Part shown: one piece after another, positions 47,705 through 56,456 of the stretch
Layout: each line of letters opens with the position of its first letter
How positions within the stretch are numbered: position 1 is the first letter of the stretch
From: Deltaproteobacteria bacterium
GTDB lineage: Bacteria > Myxococcota_A > UBA796 > UBA2385
Length of the DNA stretch: 64,000 nt
Direction: 5' to 3'
Assembly (NCBI GenBank): GCA_016792625.1
Contig: JAEUKK010000116.1
Location: 246,113-310,112, forward strand
Translations under genes and position numbers: made by a program
Notes under the pieces: model-generated
Seen by the model: only the letters and a program-made list of their open reading frames with translations
Told to the model about the DNA's origin: nothing
Database searches by the model: none

Positions 47705-50566
47705 GTGACCCAGCCCGCCGCCCCCACCTCTGCCCCGGCCCGTCGCCCGCAGCGCGTGCTCACCCTGCAGGTCAACGGCGAGCCGGTCGAGGTGGCCGCG
47801 CCGTCCACTTGGACCTTGCTCGAGGTGCTGCGCTACAAGCTGGGCCTCACCGGCACCAAGCAGGGCTGCGACAAGGGCGACTGCGGGGCCTGCACCGTGC
47901 TCGTCGACGGCCAGCCGGTGCTGAGCTGCTGCACCCTCGCGGCCACGGTGGGGGACAAGGCGGTCACCACGATTGAAGGGCTGCCCATCCGGGTGGGGCG
48001 TGCTTTTGACATCGCCGGCGCGTTGCAGTGCGGCTTCTGCCAGCCCGGGATGATCTGCTCGGCCCACGCGCTGCTCTCGCACAAGCCCGACCCCTCGGTG
48101 TCTGAGATCCGGGCGGCGCTCTCGGGCAACCTCTGCCGTTGCACCGGCTACACGAAGATCATCGAGGCCGTGCAGCTCGCCGCCAAAGACCTGGGCGGGC
48201 ACGCTGATCTCAGCACGTCCGAGCTGCGCACTCCGGTGGCCTATGGCCCGCCCGCTGAGGGCTTCTTGGTGCTCGGCGCGCGCGGGCGCAAGGCCGACTC
48301 CATCCACAAGGCCACCGGCGCCGCGATCTACGCCGACGACATCAGCCTCCCCCGCATGGCGCACGGCCGCATCCTCCGCTCGCCGCACCCCCACGCCCGC
48401 ATCCGCCGCATCGACACCCGGGCGGCCGCGGCCCTCCCCGGCGTCTTCGCGGTGATGACCGGGGCCGAGCTGCCCGAGACCTTCTGTGTCATCCCCTGGA
48501 CGCCCGACGAGAACGTGCTGTGCATCGACAAGGTGCGCTATGTCGGCGACGGCGTCGCCGCGGTGGCGGCGATCGACGAAGAGACCGCCATCCGCGCCTG
48601 TGATCTCATCGAGGTCGACTACGAGATCTTGCCGCCGGTGCTCGATCTCGACGCGGCCGAGGCGGCGACCGCGCTGGTGCACGAGCGCGACTGGAAGGGG
48701 CGCCCCCGGGTCGACAACCTCTGCAAGGACGTCGATCTCGCCTTTGGTGAGGTCGAGCCGGCGCTGGAGGGCGCCGCGGTCACCCACGGCGCGACCTACT
48801 TCTACGAGGGCAACACCCACGCGGCGATCGAGCCGCACTGCGCGGTGGCCCGCTGGTCGCCCGACGGCAAGCTCACCGTGTGGAGCAGCACCCAGGTGCC
48901 CCACTACCTGCACCGCGAGCTCGGCAAGGTGTTGGGCGTGCCCACCAGCGAGATCCGCGTCATCCAGCCGGCCCTGGGCGGGGCCTTCGGCGGCAAGTCC
49001 GAGCCCTTTGACCTCGAGTTCTGCGCGGCCTGGCTGTCGCGCAAGGCCGGTCGGCCCGTGAAGATCCTCTACACGCGTGAAGAGGTCTTTTACAGCCACC
49101 GCGGCCGGCACCCCATGGAGATGAAGCTGCGCATGGGCGCGGCCGCCGATGGGCGGCTGCTGGCTGTGGACAACGACATCCGCATCGATGGCGGCGGCTA
49201 CCACAGCTTCGGCATGATCACGAGCTACTACGCGGGTCAGATCTTGACCGGGCCGGTCCGCATGGACCACTACCACTTCCGGGCGCGGCGCTTCTACACG
49301 AACAAGCCCTGCTGCGGGCCCAAGCGGGGGCACGGCTCGGTGCAGCCGCGCTTCGCGTTTGAGTGCGGGCTCGACGAGCTGGCCGAGAAGCTCGGCATGG
49401 ATCCGATGGACATTCGCCGCAAGAACGCGATGGGGAGCGGGGAGCGCACGGTCAACGGCCAGCTCGTGCCGAGCACCGGCCTCGCCGCCTGCCTCGACGC
49501 GGTCGAGAAGGCCAGCGGCTGGAAGGGGCGGTGGGGCCAGCAGCCCCGGGGCCGCGGCCTCGGCGTGGCCTGCTCGATGTACATCTCGGGCACGGCCTAC
49601 CCGATCTATCCGAACGAGATGCCGCAGAGCGGTGTGCAGCTGCTCGCGGACCGCTCCGGTCGGATCACCGTGCTCTGCGGCGCGAGCGACATCGGCCAAG
49701 GCAGCGACGGCATGCTCGCCTACGTGGTCGCCGAAGAGACCGGCATCTTGCCTGATGATGTGGCGGTGCACTCCGCCGACACCGAGCTCACCCCGGTCGA
49801 TCTGGGCGCCTACTCCAGCCGCGTGACCTACATGGTCGGCACCGCCGCGCAGGAGGCCGCCCGGGCGATGGGGGCCGAGATGCGGGCCGCCCTCGCCGCC
49901 CACTGGGAGATCCCGGCCGATCAGGTCGGCAAGAGCCTGGGCTTCTGGTTCGACAAGGCCGAGAGCGGCCGCCAGATGGACACCAAGGCCGTGCTTCAGC
50001 TCGCCGAGGCCCGCGCCGGCACGCCGCTCGCGGCCAGCGGCGGCTACCGCACCCGCAAGGTCGGCGGCGCCTACCGGGGCGGCACCATCGGCGCCTCGCC
50101 GGCCTACAGCACCACCGCCCACGTCGTGGAGGTCGAGGTTGACGTCGAGACGGGCATTGTCAAGGTGCTCAACGTCTGGGTCGCCCACGACTGCGGCCGC
50201 GCGATCAACCCCGTGCTGGTCGAGGGGCAGGTCGAGGGCAGCGTGTACATGGGCTACGCCGAAGCCCTGATGGAGGCGCAGACCTTCGACGAGCGCGGCC
50301 TGCACAGCGGCCCGAACCTGCTCGACTACCGCATCCCCACCAGCATCGAGACCCCGGCGATCTTCACCAAGATCATCGAGACCATCGATCCCGGCGGCCC
50401 CTACGGCGCCAAAGAGGCCGGCGAGGGCCCGCTGCACCCGATCATCCCGGCCATCGCCAACGCCATCTGGGACGCGGTCGGCGTGCGCCTGCGCACCTTG
50501 CCCTTCACACCGGATCGCGTGCTGGCGGCCATTCGCGCCCAGGGCGCCGCGGCCGCCCCGGCCTAA
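47705..50566 (+). CDS. Molybdenum hydroxylase, fused gamma+alpha subunits of 4-hydroxybenzoyl-CoA reductase type
   Basis: 953 residues, GTG start with GGAGG four bases upstream. Residues 1-170 equal the small iron-sulfur subunit (HcrC-like): the plant-ferredoxin type C55, C60, C63, C75 and the second set C109, C112, C144, C146, for two [2Fe-2S] clusters. Residues about 190-950 equal the molybdopterin subunit (HcrA-like): ATGAAIYADD, WSSTQVPHYLHRELG, ALGGAFGGKSEP, CCGPKRGHGSVQPRFAFE, GASDIGQGSDGM, GAYSSRVTYMVG, and the active-site GAKEAGEGPLHPIIP near the C-terminus. Such enzymes remove the phenolic hydroxyl from 4-hydroxybenzoyl-CoA, or hydroxylate other aromatics. The separate FAD subunit is at 51552; an inverted gene lies between. 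It lacks a fused FAD domain. Confidence 0.88.
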   Translation: MTQPAAPTSAPARRPQRVLTLQVNGEPVEVAAPSTWTLLEVLRYKLGLTGTKQGCDKGDCGACTVLVDGQPVLSCCTLAATVGDKAVTTIEGLPIRVGRAFDIAGALQCGFCQPGMICSAHALLSHKPDPSVSEIRAALSGNLCRCTGYTKIIEAVQLAAKDLGGHADLSTSELRTPVAYGPPAEGFLVLGARGRKADSIHKATGAAIYADDISLPRMAHGRILRSPHPHARIRRIDTRAAAALPGVFAVMTGAELPETFCVIPWTPDENVLCIDKVRYVGDGVAAVAAIDEETAIRACDLIEVDYEILPPVLDLDAAEAATALVHERDWKGRPRVDNLCKDVDLAFGEVEPALEGAAVTHGATYFYEGNTHAAIEPHCAVARWSPDGKLTVWSSTQVPHYLHRELGKVLGVPTSEIRVIQPALGGAFGGKSEPFDLEFCAAWLSRKAGRPVKILYTREEVFYSHRGRHPMEMKLRMGAAADGRLLAVDNDIRIDGGGYHSFGMITSYYAGQILTGPVRMDHYHFRARRFYTNKPCCGPKRGHGSVQPRFAFECGLDELAEKLGMDPMDIRRKNAMGSGERTVNGQLVPSTGLAACLDAVEKASGWKGRWGQQPRGRGLGVACSMYISGTAYPIYPNEMPQSGVQLLADRSGRITVLCGASDIGQGSDGMLAYVVAEETGILPDDVAVHSADTELTPVDLGAYSSRVTYMVGTAAQEAARAMGAEMRAALAAHWEIPADQVGKSLGFWFDKAESGRQMDTKAVLQLAEARAGTPLAASGGYRTRKVGGAYRGGTIGASPAYSTTAHVVEVEVDVETGIVKVLNVWVAHDCGRAINPVLVEGQVEGSVYMGYAEALMEAQTFDERGLHSGPNLLDYRIPTSIETPAIFTKIIETIDPGGPYGAKEAGEGPLHPIIPAIANAIWDAVGVRLRTLPFTPDRVLAAIRAQGAAAAPA

Positions 50567-51468
50567 GCGGGGCGCGTGGGCGCGGGGCCCTCGAACAGGC
50601 CGGCCCGGCCCATCGCGGCGACCATCGCGTCAAAGTTGTCGAAGACGGCGATGAACAGGTTCTTGTGGCAGAAGCGGCTGCCGGGCACGCCCGTGACCGC
50701 GGCGAGAGCCTCGTCGGTCAGGCCGGCCCACGCGGCCGGGAAGCTGCGCTTCTGGGCGAAGCTGGCCTCGTGCGGGGGGATGGCCAGGGCCCGCCAGGAG
50801 CCGTCCATGCCCGGGTGCAGCAGCCAAACGGTGGAGTGCGCCTCGCCGCCATGGGCGTAGTAGGCGGGCTTCCACCGGACGTACTCGCGCAGCAGCACAT
50901 AGTTGGCGCCGGACGCGGCGGCGGCGTCCATCGCGGCCTCGACCACCGCCCGGGCCGCCTCGCGCTCGGCGTGGTCGGCGGCGACCCCGCGCACGATCTG
51001 CAAGGCCATGCCTGCCGCCGCATCAAAGGCCTGGTCGTAGTCTTCGGCGGCGCGGTGGCCCCGGTTCAGGGCGTCGACGATGCGGGCGAAGCAGGGCACG
51101 GCGGGATCGGTCTCGCGCCGGCCGTTGTCGACGTCATCAACGTAATCGACGATATTCTCGCGCAGCAACGCCGCGAGGGGCGCGGAGATATGGCCGGCCG
51201 CGCGCAGCCAGTCGAGCACCATGCCCGCCGAGGACCAGGGCCCGGTGTAGCTGTGCTGGTGGTGGTCAAAGCGAAGGGCGGCGGGGTCGTAGACCGCGCC
51301 CACGTCGAAGACGACGGCAGCGGCGGCGATCACGGCCTCGTCGCGGGTGCGCACCAAGGGCAGGGAGAAGGGAGCAAAAGCGCGGAGCAGGCCCCAGGCC
51401 AGGACGTCATCGGCGTGGAAGGGGCCGGAGTGCGTGGCCGCGTAGGGGGCCGGGAGGGGAGGGGACAT
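50563..51468 (-). CDS. MYG1 family (UPF0160) protein, predicted DHH-like metal-dependent phosphodiesterase
   Basis: 301 residues, ATG at 51468 with only a weak ribosome binding site. The signature is near the N-terminus: ATHSGPFHADDVLAWGLLRA (His and paired Asp, metal binding) and, further on, ALRFDHHQHSYTGPWSSAG with the DHH-type histidine pair. The family is found from bacteria to humans; characterised members are 3'-5' RNA exonucleases. The gene lies inverted between the two genes of the hydroxybenzoyl-CoA-reductase-type enzyme. Its end overlaps the tail of the upstream gene by four bases, and its start is 83 bp from the downstream one. Confidence 0.9.
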   Translation of the reverse strand: MSPPLPAPYAATHSGPFHADDVLAWGLLRAFAPFSLPLVRTRDEAVIAAAAVVFDVGAVYDPAALRFDHHQHSYTGPWSSAGMVLDWLRAAGHISAPLAALLRENIVDYVDDVDNGRRETDPAVPCFARIVDALNRGHRAAEDYDQAFDAAAGMALQIVRGVAADHAEREAARAVVEAAMDAAAASGANYVLLREYVRWKPAYYAHGGEAHSTVWLLHPGMDGSWRALAIPPHEASFAQKRSFPAAWAGLTDEALAAVTGVPGSRFCHKNLFIAVFDNFDAMVAAMGRAGLFEGPAPTRPA

Positions 51469-51551
51469 GCGGTGCTCGCGGGGGCGGAGGGCGCGGCTGC
51501 GGCCGCGGGCGGGTCGGTCAGGTTAGCATCGGCGCCGGCAAGGGGGTCCTG

Positions 51552-52565
51552 ATGCTGCGGATGGACGGTTTCGATTTCGTGCGGGCGTCAGACCCAGCTG
51601 AGGCCGTCGCGCTCTGGCACGCGCAGCCCGACAGCGCCTACATCGCCGGGGGCACCGACCTGCTGCCCAACCTCAAGCACCGCATCGTCCAGGCGCGCAC
51701 CCTGGTCGGGGTGGGCGACGCGCTGGCCAAGGGCTGGGCGCGGGTGGGCGAGGCCTACGAGATCGGCGCGGGCACCACCTTGGCTGCGCTGGCGGCGATG
51801 GGTGAGCTGCCTTTGTTGGCCACCGCCGCCGGCGCGGTGGCGGGGCCCCAGCTGCGCAACATGGGCACGATCGGCGGCAATGTGCTGCTCGACACGCGCT
51901 GCCTCTTCTACAACCAGACCGAGTTCTGGCGAAAGAGCCTCGGCTACTGCCTCAAGGCCGAGGGCACCTGGTGCCACGTGGTCGGCGGCCCCAAGACCTG
52001 CGTGGCGACGCAGTCCAGCGACACGGTGCCCGCCTTGATGGCGCTCGGCGCCCGTATCCGCCTGCTCGGCCCCGGCGGCGCCCGCGAGCTCGACCTGAAC
52101 GACCTGTTCAAGTTCAACGGGATGGATCACCTCAAGCTCAGCGCCGGCGAGCTGCTCACCCACGTCATCGTGCCGGTGCCCGCCGCCGAAGCCCGCGGCA
52201 GCTACCAAAAGCTGCGCACCCGCGGGGCGATCGACTTCCCGCAGCTCGGGGTCGCCATCTGGGGCCGCCTGCAGGGTGTGGGGCCGACCGCCCAGATTGA
52301 CGCGCTGCGCGTCGTTATCGGCGCGGTCAGCCCCCAGCCCAAGGCGCTGGCCGGGCTCGACCCCTTCGTGGGCGGGCCGCTGAGCGACGAGGTGGTCAGC
52401 GCGATCGCCGAGCAGGCCTTCAAGAGCACCCGGCCGCAGGGCTCGGTCCACGGCGACAGCGCCTGGCGCCGCCACATGGCCCGGGTCTTCGTGCGCCGGG
52501 GGCTGCTCGCCCTGCGCGAGGGCGCGCAGCCGGCTCCGGTGGACGGGGCGCCGGCGGCGGCCTGA
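51552..52565 (+). CDS. FAD-binding beta subunit of a 4-hydroxybenzoyl-CoA reductase-type enzyme
   Basis: 337 residues, ATG preceded by AGGGGG. The N-terminal FAD-binding motif is YIAGGTDLLPNLKHRI (30-45), then GPQLRNMGTIGGNVLLDTRC (98-117). The loop after that holds four cysteines, C117, C133, C141 and C150, with spacings of 16, 8 and 9 residues. That loop carries an extra [4Fe-4S] cluster in 4-hydroxybenzoyl-CoA reductase beta subunits and is absent from xanthine dehydrogenases and CO dehydrogenases. The enzyme should pass electrons via FAD and iron-sulfur centres to the molybdenum subunit at 47705. The substrate cannot be fixed from sequence alone. Confidence 0.9.
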   Translation: MLRMDGFDFVRASDPAEAVALWHAQPDSAYIAGGTDLLPNLKHRIVQARTLVGVGDALAKGWARVGEAYEIGAGTTLAALAAMGELPLLATAAGAVAGPQLRNMGTIGGNVLLDTRCLFYNQTEFWRKSLGYCLKAEGTWCHVVGGPKTCVATQSSDTVPALMALGARIRLLGPGGARELDLNDLFKFNGMDHLKLSAGELLTHVIVPVPAAEARGSYQKLRTRGAIDFPQLGVAIWGRLQGVGPTAQIDALRVVIGAVSPQPKALAGLDPFVGGPLSDEVVSAIAEQAFKSTRPQGSVHGDSAWRRHMARVFVRRGLLALREGAQPAPVDGAPAAA

Positions 52566-52579
52566 GCGGTCGCGCGGCG

Positions 52580-54016
52580 CTACCGGCGGCGGCGGAGCCG
52601 CGACAGGCCGAGCACGGGCAGCAGGAACAGCAGGCCCGCTTCGCTGCCCTCGTCGCTGCAGCAGCCCGAGCTGACCGCGCCGTCGATCTTCTCGGGGGCG
52701 TCAAGGCTCGGGTCCTTAAAATCCTCTTGGATGGCCCAGCCGGGGTTCACCTCGCCGTCCCACTCGTAGGCGCCGACATCGGGGCCATCGCCGTCGCGCT
52801 GCACGCCGTTGAAGTCGAGCTCGGGGATCCAGGCATCGCCGCTGGTGTCGCCGGCGTCGACCAGGGTGCTCTCGACCGTGGGGTAGAAGTCCCAGATCTC
52901 GGCGTTGAGGAAGTCGGTGTAGCCGCCGCCGGGCAGGACCTCGGGCTCGAGCGGGTCGGGCCCCTCGACCAGCCCGCAGGCGATGTTGTTGCGGACAAAA
53001 CCCGGCGTGGGCAGGTCATCGCCGGTCGGCGAGAGCGTGTCGATGCTCACGCCGTAGCCGAGCGGGTTGCACAGCGCGTTGTTGGCCAGGACCATGCCCG
53101 TCGCGCCCACCCAGCCCTGCAGATCCGCCGCCCAGCCGAGCGTGTTCACCACGGTGTTGTGGCTGATGATGATGTCGGTGAAGGTATCGAGGCCCGGGTC
53201 GCGGGTGAGGATGCCCCCCTCGCCGCCGTTGAAGATGACGTTGTTGCGCACCCTGGCGCTGCCCTCGATGAGGACGGCGTGCTGTACGCTGTTCCAGATG
53301 GCGTTGCCCTCGAAGACGTTCTGCGCGCCCTGCGCGGTCGAGCCCAGGTACACCCCGCGGCCCTGGGTGTCGTAGATGACCGTGTCGGTGACCGCGCTGC
53401 CCTGGCTGCCCGGGTACAGCTCGACCGCGTAGCCGTCGGGCCCGATGTCGTGGATCTGCGAGAGCGAGACGCTCAGGCCGGTGGTGAAGCAGCTGCCGTC
53501 CGAGCAGCCGACGCGCAGGGCGCTCCCGCTGCGCACGTCGTGCAAGTGCAGCCCCACCGCGCTGATGTTCGACGACAGGCCATCGACCCGCAGCGCGGCC
53601 CGCACCGTCTGGCCGACCTCGACGTCTTCAATGACCACATCGGTGCTCTCGCCGATGTAGAGGCCGTAGTAGTCACCCTCGTCGGCGAAGCTCGTGTCCC
53701 CGAGCAGCACGAGGCCGCTGAGCTCGACGCCCTTGACGTTGGTGAGGCGGAGGACGGCGCTGGGGTAGCTGTCCTCAAGTTGGCGGAGCTGGAGGATCGG
53801 CGTCGCCCCCTCGGCCGCCCGCAGCTTGGTCGGCGTGGCGAGGTCACCGGCGTGGTCGGCGATGTTGAGCTCGCCCTCCAGCTCGTAGACGCCGTCGCTG
53901 AAGATGACCTCGTCGCCCGGCACGAGGCCCGAGAGCAGGTTGGCGAGGTCGTCGCCCGGGCCGACCTCGTAGACGCCGGCCTGGGCCGACGACAGCAGCA
54001 GCAGCGCGCTGATCAT
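52580..54016 (-). CDS. Parallel beta-helix protein with MYXO-CTERM-like C-terminal tail
   Basis: 478 residues, starting in a TGATG overlap with the upstream stop. A short signal peptide (MISALLLLSSAQA) is followed by repeated turns of a right-handed parallel beta-helix (about 60-350, e.g. VIEDVEVGQTVRAALRVD and NVFEGNAIWNSVQHAVLIEG), as in pectate-lyase-like proteins. The C-terminus has the arrangement of myxobacterial sorting tails: a Cys pair in SSGCCSDEGSEA, a short hydrophobic segment (GLLFLLPVLGL) and a basic end (SRLRRRR). That suggests cleavage and cell-surface anchoring by a myxosortase-type system. No catalytic residues of known lyases are obvious. Confidence 0.8.
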   Translation of the reverse strand: MISALLLLSSAQAGVYEVGPGDDLANLLSGLVPGDEVIFSDGVYELEGELNIADHAGDLATPTKLRAAEGATPILQLRQLEDSYPSAVLRLTNVKGVELSGLVLLGDTSFADEGDYYGLYIGESTDVVIEDVEVGQTVRAALRVDGLSSNISAVGLHLHDVRSGSALRVGCSDGSCFTTGLSVSLSQIHDIGPDGYAVELYPGSQGSAVTDTVIYDTQGRGVYLGSTAQGAQNVFEGNAIWNSVQHAVLIEGSARVRNNVIFNGGEGGILTRDPGLDTFTDIIISHNTVVNTLGWAADLQGWVGATGMVLANNALCNPLGYGVSIDTLSPTGDDLPTPGFVRNNIACGLVEGPDPLEPEVLPGGGYTDFLNAEIWDFYPTVESTLVDAGDTSGDAWIPELDFNGVQRDGDGPDVGAYEWDGEVNPGWAIQEDFKDPSLDAPEKIDGAVSSGCCSDEGSEAGLLFLLPVLGLSRLRRRR

Positions 54017-56160
54017 CAGCGACCCCCCGGGCCGCCGGTCACGCCGCGGTCGTTGCGGCTGCCGTCGAGGTCGGGCCAGTTGGTGTAGGCGGGCGGCCCC
54101 TCGCCGACCGCGGGGCCGCTGTCGCGCACCGGCGAGGTCAGCTGCAGGCCGAGGTCATCGTTCGAGGGGTCGTCGTCGTCGGAGTAGTCGTTGAAGACGG
54201 GGTTGTCGGTGGTGTTGCTGCCGCCGTCTTCGGCGCGGCGCAGGTCGAAGCCCGTGCCCGACGAGGTGGCAAAGGCCGTGTTGTAGGCCACGTTCGCGTC
54301 GCTGCCATCGCGCGCGCGCACCGCCGAGGGGCCGGTGGTCCAGGCGAGCAGGTTGCTCCAGACGTAGAGCCCGGTGGCGTCGAAGGCGTCGATGTCGATG
54401 CCGCCGGCCTCGCGGGCGCCGTTGTTCGCCACCAGCGTATTGTTGGCGACGACGAGCTGGGCGCGGTTCCCGCCGATGAGCATGCCGCCGCCCTGGCCGC
54501 TGGCTTGGTTGTAGGACAGCACGTTGTTGCGGACGACGCCGTCCTCGAGGTCAACCTCGCTGATGTGCATGCCGCCGCCGTTGCCCGCGGTCACCTGGTT
54601 GAGCCAGAAGCTGTTGCCCTCGATGAACAAGGCGCTGCCGTCGACCACCGCGAGGCCGCCGCCGGCGTCTTGGGCCTGGTTCCCTTCGAAGCGGCTGCCG
54701 CGCACGTCAACCTGCGAGTTTTCGACGAGCAGCCCCGCGCCGCGCTGGGCCTGGTTCAGGGTGTAGACATTGCCTTCGTCGATCAGCTCGCCGGAGAACA
54801 CCGAGGCGCCGCCGCCGTCGTCTTCGGCGATGTTCCCCGTGAACACCGAGCGGAGCACGGTGAGCCGGCCGCCCGAGACCGCCACCGCCCCGCCGTCGCC
54901 CGAGCTGCGGTTGTCGCGCAGCAGCACGCCCTCGAGGGTCAGGTCGGCGTTGTTGGCCCGGACCGCCCCGCCGTCGCCGGTGCCGTTGCCGTCGAGCAGG
55001 GTCAGGTTCACCAAGGTGAGCGCAGCGCCGTCGTAGACGTAAAAGAGCCGGTCGGGCTCGGTGGCGTCGGTGGTCAGGACGACGTCTTCGGGGCGCGTGC
55101 CCGCGCCGTTGATCTGCAGGCCGCGGTCGGTCCACTCGATGTCGACCACGTAGGTGCCCGGGGCGACGACGATCGTGCGGCAGATCGGGTCGAGGAAGGG
55201 CAGGGCGTCGGCGATCTGCTCAAAAGGCGCCTCAGAGGTGCCGTCGGGCACACCCGCCGTGGTGTTGATGTCGACGACCACGGGGTAGGCGTCGGGGTCG
55301 TTGTCATCGCAGTCACCCCCGCCATCACAGGGGGAGTGGCCGTCGAAGTCGGCGTCGATGTCGTCGACGCCCCCCGAGCAGTCGTTGTCGAGCAGGTCAC
55401 AGACCTCTTCGGCGTCGGGGTAGACCAGCGGCTCGGCGTCGTCACAGTCGCCGTCGCAGATCGCGTAGAAGTCACCGTCCTCGTCGGCCTCGTCGGGGAT
55501 CTCGCCGTCGCAGTCGCTGTCTTTCAGATCGCAGATCTCGCGCGCGCCAGGGTGCACGCGCTGGTCGAAGTCGTCGCAGTCGCCGCCGCAGACCCGGAAG
55601 CCGTCGTAGTCAGCGTCAGCTTCGTCAATGCTGACCACGCCGTCGCAGTCATTGTCGACCCCGTCACAGGACTCGACCGCGGCGGGGTTGATCAGCGGGT
55701 CGCTGTCGTTGCAGTCGCCGTCGGCTTCGGAGAAGCCGTCCTCGTCGCGATCCTCTTCGCTGGCGGTGCCCTCGCCGTCGATCTGGATGAGCCAGGCCGG
55801 CTCGTCGGCCCAGGTCGTGCGCACCTGCACCCGGCCCTCTTGCACGCCGACCTCGTTGGGCGTGAACGTGAGCACGATGTCGACGGTGGCGCCCGGATCG
55901 AGGGCGGGCTCGCCCTGGATCGCCGCCGAGAAGGCCGCCGTGCTGCCCTCGACGATGCTCGCGCTGAGCACCTCGAGGGCCACGTCGCCGTCATTGGTGA
56001 CCGTCGCCCGCTGCTGCTCTTGCTCACCGACGGCGATCGCGCCGAAGGAGAGCGCGTCGGTGTCGATGCTCAGGTGGGCGCCCGGCTCCTTCGTCTCGGC
56101 GGCGCAGCCGGCGAAGAGCAGCGCGAGGAGGAGGGCCGGGCGGCAGGGGGGGGGAGACAT
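54016..56160 (-). CDS. Lipoprotein with choice-of-anchor D domain, MopE-type repeats and beta-helix
   Basis: 714 residues from the ATG at 56160 with GGAG upstream. The lipoprotein signal ends in LFAGC (Cys 19). Next comes a choice-of-anchor D domain (about 28-130; LSFGAIAVGEQEQQ). Residues about 135-310 carry four copies (three full, one partial) of an Asp-rich module, DxDxDGFxxxxxDCDD followed by CDGVDNDCDG, which matches the MopE-type putative metal-binding motif. The C-terminal half (about 325-690) is a right-handed beta-helix with many GGG-N turns. It is secreted and surface anchored. It overlaps the next gene, another beta-helix protein, by one base (TGATG), so the two are probably made together. 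Confidence 0.85.
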   Translation of the reverse strand: MSPPPCRPALLLALLFAGCAAETKEPGAHLSIDTDALSFGAIAVGEQEQQRATVTNDGDVALEVLSASIVEGSTAAFSAAIQGEPALDPGATVDIVLTFTPNEVGVQEGRVQVRTTWADEPAWLIQIDGEGTASEEDRDEDGFSEADGDCNDSDPLINPAAVESCDGVDNDCDGVVSIDEADADYDGFRVCGGDCDDFDQRVHPGAREICDLKDSDCDGEIPDEADEDGDFYAICDGDCDDAEPLVYPDAEEVCDLLDNDCSGGVDDIDADFDGHSPCDGGGDCDDNDPDAYPVVVDINTTAGVPDGTSEAPFEQIADALPFLDPICRTIVVAPGTYVVDIEWTDRGLQINGAGTRPEDVVLTTDATEPDRLFYVYDGAALTLVNLTLLDGNGTGDGGAVRANNADLTLEGVLLRDNRSSGDGGAVAVSGGRLTVLRSVFTGNIAEDDGGGASVFSGELIDEGNVYTLNQAQRGAGLLVENSQVDVRGSRFEGNQAQDAGGGLAVVDGSALFIEGNSFWLNQVTAGNGGGMHISEVDLEDGVVRNNVLSYNQASGQGGGMLIGGNRAQLVVANNTLVANNGAREAGGIDIDAFDATGLYVWSNLLAWTTGPSAVRARDGSDANVAYNTAFATSSGTGFDLRRAEDGGSNTTDNPVFNDYSDDDDPSNDDLGLQLTSPVRDSGPAVGEGPPAYTNWPDLDGSRNDRGVTGGPGGR

Positions 56161-56340
56161 CCGGGGGCTCTCCGATGGTGTGTCGCCGAAATGATGGAAG
56201 AACCGGCGAGATGAGGATGGCATCTGTTCGATTTCGGCTGTGCCCCACCGCGCCGGTCAGCGGGATGGGCGGACGGCGCCACGGATGGCCCGTGGCGCGC
56301 ACAACAGCGATGGTGACATTGTAATCTATGGCGGTGGCGC

Positions 56341-56369
56341 TTGATCTTGGACGGCACCTTTGCGATAGT
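56341..56369 (+). promoter_or_regulatory. Possible sigma-70-type promoter upstream of the 56457 lipoprotein gene
   Basis: The hexamers TTGATC (56341-56346) and GATAGT (56364-56369) are separated by 17 bases, each matching four of six consensus positions. They sit in an unusually A/T-rich patch of a GC-rich region, about 90 bases before the GTG start. Suggestive only. Confidence 0.3.
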
Positions 56370-56456
56370 CGGCCGGGGCTGATCGCGGTCGGCCCGCCCA
56401 TCTGCCCCGGCCCTGCGCCGTGGGCGCGCCCACCCTCCCCACTGCCGAGCGCCCGC

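Noticed and set aside
46568..50437. Very long minus-strand open frame antisense to the reductase gene
   Set aside because: Its last 339 codons are the real secreted protein; the rest is antisense to clear reductase motifs and has low-complexity content typical of GC-rich antisense frames.
47705..52565. Xanthine dehydrogenase or CO dehydrogenase
   Set aside because: The beta subunit has the extra four-Cys loop of 4-hydroxybenzoyl-CoA reductase, and the alpha-subunit motifs read closest to HcrA as I recall it.
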